26,836 nucleotides of DNA from Prevotella sp. UBA2755 (GCA_002353225.1 DEJF01000033.1:1-26836), one strand, 5' to 3'. Shown: positions 17,930 to 24,903, numbered from the stretch's first letter. Made by a program: numbers and translations. Notes: a model not told the origin generated them from the letters alone.

Positions 17930-18495
17930 TTCTTTGTCCAGAACTCTTCAAGTCGTATCTCAAAGATGAGTGTGCTATAGGCTGGGACATTGCCATTGTC
18001 TACCGTCCCATAGCCTAACTGATAGGGAACCGTCACCTGCCATACGTCACCTTTATGCATATTCATCAAGGCTGTACTCAACCCCGTTACGAGACCATTG
18101 ACGGCGAATTTCGTGGGAACGGATGTCTCCATGTCGAACGGTTCCTGATAACTCTGGTCGAACTGGAATCCTGTAGAATACGATGGTGACGGAATCAGAT
18201 GACCCACATAGTGAATCTGTACGGTATCGTTCAGAAAGGGTTTTGCCTCTGGAGCGTCATCTTCACTGTACAACTCTTCCACCAGTACAAAGTCCGTATG
18301 ATTGGTGGCGACCTCGTCACGCAGGGAATACTTCCTCAGCGTAAAGTCCCAGTCGGCTGCAAGATAGGCAGCCTCAAAGAACTGCTCGTTCTTCTTCTGC
18401 CAGTCGGCATACTCAACGACAGTATCGTCTTTCTCACTGCACGACGCAAGGACGAGCAGTGAGAGACAGGCGAGTATGTAATGCTTGATATTCAT
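17911..18495 (-). CDS. FKBP-type peptidyl-prolyl isomerase lipoprotein
   Basis: A 194-residue lipoprotein with a C-terminal FKBP domain, predicted to catalyse cis-trans isomerisation of prolyl bonds in exported proteins. The signal peptide ends in the lipobox LVLASC with lipidated Cys19. The FKBP domain (about 88-186) shows DTVQIHYVGHL, FQFDQSY, LVTGLSTALMNMHKGD, LGYG and PAYSTLIFEIRLEEF, the usual beta-sheet and binding-pocket pattern. Residues just after the Cys are SEKDD, an acidic stretch of the kind that serves as a lipoprotein export signal for surface display in Bacteroidetes. The ATG at 18495 is 2 bp beyond the glyS stop, so it is co-transcribed with glyS. Transcription ends in the terminator shared with the EamA gene. 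Confidence 0.9.
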   Translation of the reverse strand: MNIKHYILACLSLLVLASCSEKDDTVVEYADWQKKNEQFFEAAYLAADWDFTLRKYSLRDEVATNHTDFVLVEELYSEDDAPEAKPFLNDTVQIHYVGHLIPSPSYSTGFQFDQSYQEPFDMETSVPTKFAVNGLVTGLSTALMNMHKGDVWQVTVPYQLGYGTVDNGNVPAYSTLIFEIRLEEFWTKKKGDRY

Positions 18496-18497
18496 TC

Positions 18498-20039
18498 TTA
18501 TTGCAGTTTCTTTAGCAGACTTGCGATGCTTACCTTATCCTCGATGATAGCAGCGAGATCAGAGATATTAACACGCTCTTGCTCCATGGTGTCACGGAAG
18601 CGGAGGGTTACCTTGCCGTCGTTCAGTGAGTCATGGTCGACAGTCACACAGTATGGAGTACCGATAGCATCCTGACGACGATAGCGCTTACCGATAGAGT
18701 CTTTCTCATCATACTGGCAGTTGAAGTGGAACTTCAGGTCGTTGATGATCTCACGCGCTTTCTCGGGCAGTCCGTCTTTTTTCACCAATGGCATCACAGC
18801 AAGTTTCACAGGAGCCAGGGCTGCAGGCAGTTTCAATACCACACGGGTCTCACCATTCTCCAGTTTCTCCTCGCAGAAAGAGTGACACATGATAGAAAGG
18901 AACATACGGTCGACACCGATAGAGGTCTCGATGACGAACGGAGTATAACTCTCGTTAGTCTGTGGGTCGAAGTATTTGATGCTCTTACCAGAGAACTTCT
19001 CATGTTGTGACAGGTCGAAGTTGGTACGAGAGTGGATACCCTCCACCTCCTTGAAGCCAAACGGCATCTTGAACTCGATATCCGTAGCGGCATTAGCATA
19101 GTGGGCAAGTTTGTCATGATCATGGAAACGATAGTTCTCAGCACCAAAGCCCAGTGCCTGGTGCCATGCCATACGGGTCTGCTTCCACTTGGGGAACCAC
19201 TCCAACTCCGTGCCAGGAGCCACGAAGAACTGCATCTCCATCTGCTCGAACTCACGCATACGGAAGATAAACTGACGAGCCACAATCTCGTTACGGAAAG
19301 CCTTACCGATCTGTGCGATACCAAAAGGAATCTTCATACGACCCGTCTTCTGCACGTTCAGGTAGTTGACGAAGATACCCTGTGCCGTCTCAGGACGCAG
19401 GTACACCTTCATAGAGCCGTCGGCACTGGCACCCATCTCTGTGGAGAACATCAGGTTGAACTGACGGACATCCGTCCAGTTGCGGGTACCACTGATAGGA
19501 CAAACGATCTCCTCGTCGAGGATAATCTGCTTCAGCGCCTCCAGGTCGGGTCCCTGCATGGCAGCGGCATAGCGGGCATGGAGTGCGTCACGCTTCTCCT
19601 TGGCCTCCTTCACACGCTCGCTGGTCTCCATATACTTAGCCTCATCGAAAGAGTCACCAAAGCGTTTACGAGCCTTCTCCACCTCTTTTTGGATCTTCTC
19701 GTCATACTTGGCGATCTGGTCCTCAATAAGCACGTCAGCACGATAGCGTTTCTTCGAGTCACGGTTGTCTATCAGGGGATCGTTGAAAGCATCCACGTGA
19801 CCAGAAGCCTTCCATATCGTGGGGTGCATAAAGATAGCAGAGTCGATGCCCACGATATTCTCGTGCAACAGAACCATCGACTTCCACCAGTATTCTTTGA
19901 TATTATTCTTCAACTCCACACCGTTCTGACCGTAGTCGTAAACAGCGCCTAATCCATCGTAGATATCACTGCTAGGAAACACGAAACCATACTCCTTGCA
20001 GTGGCTCACGATTTTCTTAAATACATCTTCTTGTGCCAT
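18498..20039 (-). CDS. glyS: Glycyl-tRNA synthetase (class II, alpha2 type)
   Basis: Charges tRNA-Gly with glycine (EC 6.1.1.14) in the cytoplasm. At 513 residues it is the single-chain alpha2 enzyme, not the alpha2beta2 GlyQ/GlyS type. Motifs: GLGAVYDYGQNG (29-40), YLRPETAQGIF (213-223), motif 2 GKAFRNEI (245-252) leading into REFEQMEMQFF (262-272), motif 3 GVDRMF (375-380), and the anticodon-binding domain from about 410. A highly charged, probably coiled-coil insertion covers about 105-160. The ATG at 20039 gives the standard N terminus MAQEDVFKKIVSHCKEYGF. It is promoted by a full TTTG/TACCTTTG promoter embedded in a palindromic repeat, and is followed 2 bp later by the FKBP gene. Confidence 0.96.
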   Translation of the reverse strand: MAQEDVFKKIVSHCKEYGFVFPSSDIYDGLGAVYDYGQNGVELKNNIKEYWWKSMVLLHENIVGIDSAIFMHPTIWKASGHVDAFNDPLIDNRDSKKRYRADVLIEDQIAKYDEKIQKEVEKARKRFGDSFDEAKYMETSERVKEAKEKRDALHARYAAAMQGPDLEALKQIILDEEIVCPISGTRNWTDVRQFNLMFSTEMGASADGSMKVYLRPETAQGIFVNYLNVQKTGRMKIPFGIAQIGKAFRNEIVARQFIFRMREFEQMEMQFFVAPGTELEWFPKWKQTRMAWHQALGFGAENYRFHDHDKLAHYANAATDIEFKMPFGFKEVEGIHSRTNFDLSQHEKFSGKSIKYFDPQTNESYTPFVIETSIGVDRMFLSIMCHSFCEEKLENGETRVVLKLPAALAPVKLAVMPLVKKDGLPEKAREIINDLKFHFNCQYDEKDSIGKRYRRQDAIGTPYCVTVDHDSLNDGKVTLRFRDTMEQERVNISDLAAIIEDKVSIASLLKKLQ

Positions 20040-20066
20040 AAATAATACTATAATTTCGAAATTATG

Positions 20067-20134
20067 GGTGCAAAGGTACGATTAAGTGAGCAAAAAAGCA
20101 AATTAATTTGCGTTTTTTCGAATGTAAGTACCTT
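20067..20134. repeat. Promoter-bearing palindromic repeat, copy A
   Basis: A 68-bp element with nested symmetry. The outer arms are AAGGTAC (20073-20079) and GTACCTT (20128-20134). An A6/T6 pair flanks the central perfect palindrome GCAAATT-AATTTGC (20098-20111). A second copy is at 24707-24775. The copies share GATTAAGTGAGCAAAAAA and GTTTTTTCGAA, but differ at paired positions in the arms and centre so that pairing is kept in both. Confidence 0.75.
20071..20102 (-). promoter_or_regulatory. glyS promoter
   Basis: On the minus strand: TTTG (complement of 20099-20102), 20-bp spacer, TACCTTTG (complement of 20071-20078), an exact match to the Bacteroidetes consensus, ending about 31 bp before the glyS ATG. 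The whole promoter lies inside the palindromic repeat at 20067-20134; the -33 box is part of its inner hairpin. Confidence 0.85.
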
Positions 20135-20173
20135 AAACGAAGTTAAAGAGACGAATTTATTGAGAAATTTTTG

Positions 20174-20181
20174 TATATTTG
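20174..20181 (+). promoter_or_regulatory. -7 box for the GH3 gene
   Basis: TATATTTG followed by CAA matches TAnnTTTG, 31 bp before the ATG of the glycosidase gene. No TTTG is found 19-21 bp upstream. The leader holds TTATTTAATATA (20187-20198), an AT-rich segment just before the start. Confidence 0.6.
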
Positions 20182-20212
20182 CAACATTATTTAATATAAC
20201 CATCCCCAAACG

Positions 20213-22348
20213 ATGAACAGACTTATCACCTTATTGCTGCTGACCTGGGCTTTCTGGATGAGAATAAGCGCCCAATCTTACGACTTCCACAACACGAAGC
20301 TGAAGGACGACCAACGTATCGATCTGCTGATACGCCAACTCACTCTCGACGAGAAAATCTCTTTGCTCTCCACTAATTTAGGAGTGGCGCGACTGGGTAT
20401 CCCCTCGTTGAGTTGCTACGAGGGACTACATGGTATCGTACTGGGAGGACCCGCCAATAAGTTCTCCTACCCCACCACTATCTTCCCACAGGCTTACGGA
20501 CTGGGCGAGACATGGGACCGTGAGGCAGTCAGACGGGTGGGACAGCAGATGGCAGAGGAGGCTCGCTACTATATCCAACGCCCCCAAGTACAGCGTAAAG
20601 GACTTGTCATCTATGCCCCCAATGCCGACCTTGCCCGTGACCCCCGATGGGGACGCACGGAGGAGAGTTATGGAGAGGATGCCTATCTGACAGGACAACT
20701 CTCTATCGCGATGGTGAAAGGTCTGCAGGGTGACAACCCCCGCTATTGGAAGACGGCGGCACTGATGAAGCATTTCCTTGCCAACAGCAATGAGGACGGT
20801 CGTGACTCCACGTCGAGTGATTTCGACGAGCGACTGTTTCGTGAATACTACTCCTACCCTTTCTACAAGGGTATCACGGAGGGTGGCAGTCGAGCCTTCA
20901 TGGCATCCTATAACGCATGGAACGACACCCCGATGTGCGTCAACCCCGTACTCGACGAGGTGGCAAGGAAGGAATGGGGTAACAATGGTATTATCTGTAC
21001 GGACGGTGGCGGACTGCGTCTCCTGGTGAACGCCCATCACGCCTATCCTACGATGGCAGAAGGTGCTGCCGCTGTCATCAAGGCGAAGACGGGTATGTTC
21101 CTTGACAACTATAAAGACGCTGTGAATGAAGCGCTTACAAAAGGGCTTGTCACTGAAAAGGACATCGAGACGGCTATCCGTGGTAATCTCTTCGTGGCAC
21201 TCAAACTGGGTCTGTTGGATGATGCGGATACGAAGAACCCATACGCTCATATCGGGAAAGACTCGACAGCGACTCCTCCTTACATGACGAAGGAGGCTCA
21301 GCAAGCGGCAAGGGAGGTCACCAACAAGTCAGTGGTCTTGCTAAAGAACAACGGCATACTCCCCCTCGACAGCAAGAAGACACGTAAGATTCTGGTGGTG
21401 GGACCTTATGCAGACCAGATGGTTTACGACTGGTATAGTGGGAATCCGCCCTATGAGGTCACCATTCTGAAGGCACTGCGTGAGATGGCAGACCGTGAGG
21501 GACTTGACATCAGTTATATCCCAGACAACCGGATGGGCAAGGCAGAGGAGATGGCTCGCGAGGCTGATGCCGTCATCGTCTGCACGGGCAACCATCCCTA
21601 CGGCACCAAATCCGAGTGGTTCTTCTGTCCTGTTCCCAGCGACGGACGTGAGGCTGTCGACCGCAAGTCGCTGCAACTACCAGACGAGGATATGCTTCGC
21701 CTGCTCTATCGTGCCAACCCCAATACGGTCTTGGTACTGGTCAGCAGTTTTCCTTATACCATCAACTGGAGCAACGACCACCTGCCAGCCATCCTGCATA
21801 TCACCCATTGCAGTCAGGAACAGGGTCATGCCGTTGCCGATGCCCTCTTTGGAAAGATCAATCCTGCCGGTCGTACCACCCAGACATGGGTGCGTGACAT
21901 CCTCGACCTGCCACCTATGATGGACTACGACATCCGCCATGGTCGTACCTATATGTACCACAAGGGCGACGTGCTCTACCCCTTCGGCTATGGACTGAGT
22001 TATACGACCTTCCAATATGGGAAGGCTCGCATCCTGCGTCAAGACAAGCATACCATCGAGGTCAGCGTCCCAGTCACGAACACAGGTAACTATGACGGTG
22101 ACGAGGTCGTACAACTCTATGTCACCTACCCGGACGCGAAGGTAGAACACCCACAGAAGCAACTGAAGGCTTTCGAGCGTATATATATTAAAAGAGGTGA
22201 GACGAAAGAGGTTGTCCTCCGCGTCCAACGCAGTGACCTCACCTATTGGGATGCCCTCCAGCATGCTTTCATCCCAGAGAAAGGACATGTCCTTTTCATG
22301 ATAGGAGCCTCCTCATCGGATATCCGTACAGAAGTCAAAGGCAATTGA
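20213..22348 (+). CDS. Secreted glycoside hydrolase family 3 enzyme
   Basis: A 711-residue GH3 exo-glycosidase, probably beta-glucosidase or beta-xylosidase, that removes terminal sugars from plant or host oligosaccharides in the periplasm. A signal peptide (1-20, cleavage after ISA) is followed directly by the catalytic TIM barrel. Motifs: ARDPRWGRTEESYGEDAYL (141-159), LMKHFLAN (184-191), ASYNAWNDTP (231-240) and ICTDGG with nucleophile Asp264, where many GH3 enzymes have SD. The (alpha/beta)6 sandwich (about 360-570) and a C-terminal fibronectin III-like domain (VVQLYVTYPDAKVEHPQKQL onward) complete the usual architecture. No SusC/SusD or other polysaccharide-use genes flank it. An AraC-type gene follows after 21 bp. 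The substrate cannot be fixed from the sequence. Confidence 0.92.
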   Translation: MNRLITLLLLTWAFWMRISAQSYDFHNTKLKDDQRIDLLIRQLTLDEKISLLSTNLGVARLGIPSLSCYEGLHGIVLGGPANKFSYPTTIFPQAYGLGETWDREAVRRVGQQMAEEARYYIQRPQVQRKGLVIYAPNADLARDPRWGRTEESYGEDAYLTGQLSIAMVKGLQGDNPRYWKTAALMKHFLANSNEDGRDSTSSDFDERLFREYYSYPFYKGITEGGSRAFMASYNAWNDTPMCVNPVLDEVARKEWGNNGIICTDGGGLRLLVNAHHAYPTMAEGAAAVIKAKTGMFLDNYKDAVNEALTKGLVTEKDIETAIRGNLFVALKLGLLDDADTKNPYAHIGKDSTATPPYMTKEAQQAAREVTNKSVVLLKNNGILPLDSKKTRKILVVGPYADQMVYDWYSGNPPYEVTILKALREMADREGLDISYIPDNRMGKAEEMAREADAVIVCTGNHPYGTKSEWFFCPVPSDGREAVDRKSLQLPDEDMLRLLYRANPNTVLVLVSSFPYTINWSNDHLPAILHITHCSQEQGHAVADALFGKINPAGRTTQTWVRDILDLPPMMDYDIRHGRTYMYHKGDVLYPFGYGLSYTTFQYGKARILRQDKHTIEVSVPVTNTGNYDGDEVVQLYVTYPDAKVEHPQKQLKAFERIYIKRGETKEVVLRVQRSDLTYWDALQHAFIPEKGHVLFMIGASSSDIRTEVKGN

Positions 22349-22369
22349 TCTGGAATTATAATAAACAAT

Positions 22370-23482
22370 ATGATACAATACGAGATTACCACATTTTATA
22401 TTATGTTATACGCAGGTGTGACATTTGTGGCTGCCACCGCTTGCTGCTACCTGATCTTCCGACGAGGTAACGCCATCGCCCCCGATGTCACTTCGCCCAT
22501 ACGCCTCCGCCACTGGACTGCAGCCTTCTTTGCCGTCATCGTGCTAAGTCATGTGTGGTGGTTTGAAATAGAATTTCATCAACAGGACAATGTCATAGGC
22601 CATGCCATTGCCATGGGTCTTGACGGAGTGGCGCTGCTTATCACAGTGGTGGGGTTCCTATTCTCCATGCTACAAGACCGCAAGCGATCGCTATTGCCTG
22701 TCTTTATAGCCCTAATACCCTTCCTTGCCGGGGTGGCATTATGTATCATCTGTAACGACAAGGACCTATTCCAGATTCCGCTCACCTATTTTCTGCTGGT
22801 GTTTTATGCCTTCATTGCTTATATGGCATATAGTGTCAGACAGTATAGTTACTGGCTACGTGACAACTATGCGGACCTGGAGCACAAGGAGGTATGGCAG
22901 AGCCTCTTGTTACTGGCTGTCTTCTTCCTCTTCTTCACGATCTACGGCAACGATGTCAAAGATATCGCTTACCAGTATCTCATTCAGACAAACTGTCTCA
23001 TACTGATTGCCCTCCTGCTATGGCGCGTAGAGACTCTCCAGCAGTTGGAGCCTGTCACCGCACAGGAGGCAGACACCCTCAATACAAAGGGTGCATTCGG
23101 AACGACATCACTAAATGTACCTACCAACATCGGATCACTGCTAAAGGAGCACTGCGAGGTCCCCCAACTCTACCTGCGCCATGACATCACCCTCGATGAA
23201 CTCAGCAAGGCTGTCGGCACCAACCGCACCTATCTGAGTGCTTACTTCGCACAAGAGGACATCTCCTATAACGCGTACATCAACCGGCTGCGTGTCCAGC
23301 ATTTCGTACGCCTCTATCGGGAGCGTACAGGTCAAAAACAGCAGTTTACTGCACAGGAACTTGCCAACGAGAGTGGGTTCCGCAGTTATGCCACCTTTGG
23401 TCTTGCCTTCAAGCGTTTCATTGGGAAGACCGTCTCTTCATGGATAAAGACGGAGTTTCAAAATTTACAATTTGGGTCTTAA
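22370..23482 (+). CDS. Membrane-anchored AraC-family regulator
   Basis: A 370-residue protein with an N-terminal membrane domain and a C-terminal AraC/XylS DNA-binding domain. About seven hydrophobic helices are visible between residues 8 and 217 (for example YAGVTFVAATACCYLIF, VALLITVVGFLFSML, LLLLAVFFLFFTIYG). A linker of about 35 residues leads to the double helix-turn-helix (about 252-365): ITLDELSKAVGTNRTYLSAYF is the first and FTAQELANESGFRSYATFGLAFKRF the second, including the family's FGLAFKRFIG ending. It begins 21 bp after the GH3 gene and is probably co-transcribed. The membrane part may sense an envelope signal; target genes are unknown. Three spaced ATTTACAA motifs overlap its 3' end. 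Confidence 0.88.
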   Translation: MIQYEITTFYIMLYAGVTFVAATACCYLIFRRGNAIAPDVTSPIRLRHWTAAFFAVIVLSHVWWFEIEFHQQDNVIGHAIAMGLDGVALLITVVGFLFSMLQDRKRSLLPVFIALIPFLAGVALCIICNDKDLFQIPLTYFLLVFYAFIAYMAYSVRQYSYWLRDNYADLEHKEVWQSLLLLAVFFLFFTIYGNDVKDIAYQYLIQTNCLILIALLLWRVETLQQLEPVTAQEADTLNTKGAFGTTSLNVPTNIGSLLKEHCEVPQLYLRHDITLDELSKAVGTNRTYLSAYFAQEDISYNAYINRLRVQHFVRLYRERTGQKQQFTAQELANESGFRSYATFGLAFKRFIGKTVSSWIKTEFQNLQFGS

Positions 23483-23537
23483 AATTTACAATCTTTGTAA
23501 GATTTACAAAATTAATCGCAGAATCTGCAAAATCTGC
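23460..23537 (+). repeat. Spaced ATTTACAA motifs and AATCTGC repeats
   Basis: AAAATTTACAAT occurs exactly twice (23460-23471 and 23481-23492), and GATTTACAAAAT follows at 23501-23512, so the core ATTTACAA repeats at 23463, 23484 and 23502, with steps of 21 and 18 bp. TTTGTAA-GAT-TTACAAA makes an inverted repeat around the third copy. AATCTGC is then repeated at 23522-23528 and 23531-23537. The array overlaps the AraC-gene stop codon and lies 44-110 bp upstream of the -7 box of the next gene. Operator function is inferred from spacing. Confidence 0.5.
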
Positions 23538-23580
23538 TTTCCGAGGATTCTTGCACAAAGTCTATTTCAAAAAAAACAAC

Positions 23581-23588
23581 TACCTTTG
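23581..23588 (+). promoter_or_regulatory. -7 box for the S66-family gene
   Basis: TACCTTTG followed by CA matches TAnnTTTG, 19 bp before ATG 23608. A -33 TTTG is not found at 19-21 bp. A purine-rich stretch (AAGAAAAGAAAGG) lies between the box and the start codon. This position supports the start at 23608 over the in-frame ATG at 23440, which would extend the protein back into the AraC gene. Confidence 0.65.
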
Positions 23589-23607
23589 CAAGAAAAGAAA
23601 GGCAAAG

Positions 23608-24591
23608 ATGTTGGTTAATAAATCACTTTTTGGTAAGAAGATTGTACAACCACCTTATTTAAAAGAAGGTGACAAAGTTGCATTCGTCTCCCCGGCATAT
23701 TGGTTGCCGGGGGAGACAATCACACAAGCCGCTGAGGAGATCAAAAAGTGGGGATTAAGACCTGTTTTTGGACGTAATAATAATCATCAGGATGTCTATG
23801 CGTATGCTGGTACTGCCGACGAGCGTGCCGATGACCTGCGCTGGGCTTTGGAGCAGGATGACATCAAGGCGATTATCTGCACACGGGGTGGTTATGGCTC
23901 CATACACTTGTTAGACCGCATCCCTCTGTCTGTCTTTGAGGAACACCCCAAATGGCTCATAGGATTCGGCGACATCACGTCTCTGAACTGTGCCGAAGTA
24001 GCGGCAGGCGTGATGAGTATCTACGGACCTATGTCCGTGGATATTGCCGAGAAACAAGGACTCTGTGTACAACTGCTACACGACATCCTCTTCGGCAAGG
24101 TGCCGCAGTATGTGATTCCTGCCGACAAACGTAATATCCCAGGACATGCGGAAGGCATACTGGTGGGTGGCAACCTGTCGAGTTATTCGGCACTTGCTGG
24201 CACAGAATACAACCTTGCCCCAGGTCATGACATCATCCTCTTCATGGAAGAGATGGAGGAGGCTCTGCACGATATCGACCGACTGTTCTACATGCTCCGT
24301 CTGCAAAAGAACTTCCAACGCATCAAAGGTGTCATCTTAGGTGAGTTTATCGCCATCCAACACGACCTGCAGTTCGACTGTGCGGAGCAGATGATCATCC
24401 AGCACCTGAGACGCTTCAACATCCCTGTCTGCTGTGGCTTCCCTATAGGTGGCAATAATTGCCTGCCGCTGATTGAGGGCGCACAGACATCTTTAGACAT
24501 AGACACCACCAATGCTGTACTAACATTTGACATGGAAGGTGAACAGACACCTATACATATTAACACGCTTAACATTCCCCTTTTTAAATAA
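23608..24591 (+). CDS. S66 LD-carboxypeptidase homologue lacking catalytic Ser and His
   Basis: A 327-residue protein of peptidase family S66 (LdcA/MccF), cytoplasmic by lack of a signal peptide. Active members cut the L-DAP-D-Ala bond of tetrapeptides in murein recycling. The scaffold is intact: GDKVAFVSPAYWLPGE at the N terminus, ICTRGGYGSIHLLDRI (90-105), GNLSSYSALAGT, and IILFMEEMEE with Glu214 aligned to the family's charge-relay Glu. However, the nucleophile motif G-[FYH]-S-D-[IF]-T reads GFGDIT with Gly121 instead of Ser, and the GFPxGH motif reads GFPIGG with Gly282 instead of His. Two of three triad residues are therefore missing without any frameshift, which suggests a pseudoenzyme or a new activity. 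The start 23608 is chosen from the promoter and homologous N termini. Confidence 0.88.
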   Translation: MLVNKSLFGKKIVQPPYLKEGDKVAFVSPAYWLPGETITQAAEEIKKWGLRPVFGRNNNHQDVYAYAGTADERADDLRWALEQDDIKAIICTRGGYGSIHLLDRIPLSVFEEHPKWLIGFGDITSLNCAEVAAGVMSIYGPMSVDIAEKQGLCVQLLHDILFGKVPQYVIPADKRNIPGHAEGILVGGNLSSYSALAGTEYNLAPGHDIILFMEEMEEALHDIDRLFYMLRLQKNFQRIKGVILGEFIAIQHDLQFDCAEQMIIQHLRRFNIPVCCGFPIGGNNCLPLIEGAQTSLDIDTTNAVLTFDMEGEQTPIHINTLNIPLFK

Positions 24592-24596
24592 GTTTT

Positions 24597-24654
24597 ACCG
24601 ATTGATTGACTTTATCTAAGTCAACCAATCGGTTGACATGGAGTCAACATGTCA
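24597..24654. terminator. Strong hairpin plus alternative GTTGAC/GTCAAC hairpins
   Basis: Six bases after the S66 gene stop, ACCGATTG-A-TTGACTT (24597-24612) pairs with AAGTCAA-C-CAATCGGT (24618-24633) around a 5-nt loop, with one mismatch. Immediately after, GTTGAC (24632-24637) can pair with GTCAAC (24643-24648), or TGACATG (24634-24640) with CATGTCA (24648-24654), which are mutually exclusive folds. No T-run follows on either strand, so a standard intrinsic terminator is doubtful; it may still end or stabilise the S66 transcript. Confidence 0.5.
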
Positions 24655-24706
24655 GTCGACAGGTCAGCATCTCATGGTCATTAAACCACTCGTCTCATGT
24701 CTCAAT

Positions 24707-24775
24707 GGTGCAAAGATACGATTAAGTGAGCAAAAAATCAAGATAATCTTGAGTTTTTTCGAACGTGAGTATCTT
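24707..24775. repeat. Promoter-bearing palindromic repeat, copy B
   Basis: Second copy of the element at 20067-20134. The outer arms are AAGATAC (24713-24719) and GTATCTT (24769-24775); the centre is TCAAGAT-A-ATCTTGA (24738-24752). The minus strand carries TATCTTTG (complement of 24711-24718), but the -33 box has decayed to CTTG. It would drive transcription antisense to the S66 gene, where no minus-strand gene exists, so here the promoter part is probably incidental. Confidence 0.75.
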
Positions 24776-24845
24776 CGGAATACTTTCCAAAGGTACTAAA
24801 TCTATAGGATATCGCAAAGGTTTTATAAAGAAAAACGAGCAAATG

Positions 24846-24877
24846 TTTGGTTTTTTGCCCGATTTGCACTAACTTTG
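24846..24877 (+). promoter_or_regulatory. Promoter of the glsB-parC unit
   Basis: TTTG (24846-24849), 20-bp spacer, TAACTTTG (24870-24877) match the Bacteroidetes consensus exactly. Transcription should begin near 24884, leaving a leader of about 48 bases before ATG 24932. Confidence 0.85.
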
Positions 24878-24883
24878 CAACAG

Positions 24884-24903
24884 CCCTTAGAATGAGGGTT
24901 TTT
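24884..24903 (+). terminator. Terminator-like hairpin in the glsB leader
   Basis: CCCTTA (24884-24889) and TGAGGG (24893-24898) form a 6-bp stem with a GAA loop and one G-T pair, followed by TTTTT (24899-24903). It lies almost at the predicted transcription start, so it would be at the very 5' end of the transcript. It could be an attenuator or an RNA-protecting 5' stem; the stem is short. Confidence 0.35.

Noticed and set aside
19032..19952. 306-codon frame antisense to glyS
   Set aside because: It is a mirror of the conserved glyS reading frame, His/Leu-rich without a domain; glyS is certain on the other strand.
20426..21304. 292-codon frame antisense to the GH3 gene
   Set aside because: Lies wholly within the conserved GH3 coding region and has no family features.
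23460..23537. ATTTACAA repeats as a CRISPR array
   Set aside because: Repeat units are only about 12 bp with 6-9 bp between them, and no cas genes are nearby.
23440..23607. Upstream ATG extending the S66-type protein by 56 residues
   Set aside because: The extension lies in the AraC gene end, the repeat array and the promoter; homologous N termini begin near MLVNKSLFGKK.
24597..24633. Hairpin as a standard rho-independent terminator
   Set aside because: No T-run follows on either strand, so I only list it as a possible non-canonical terminator.
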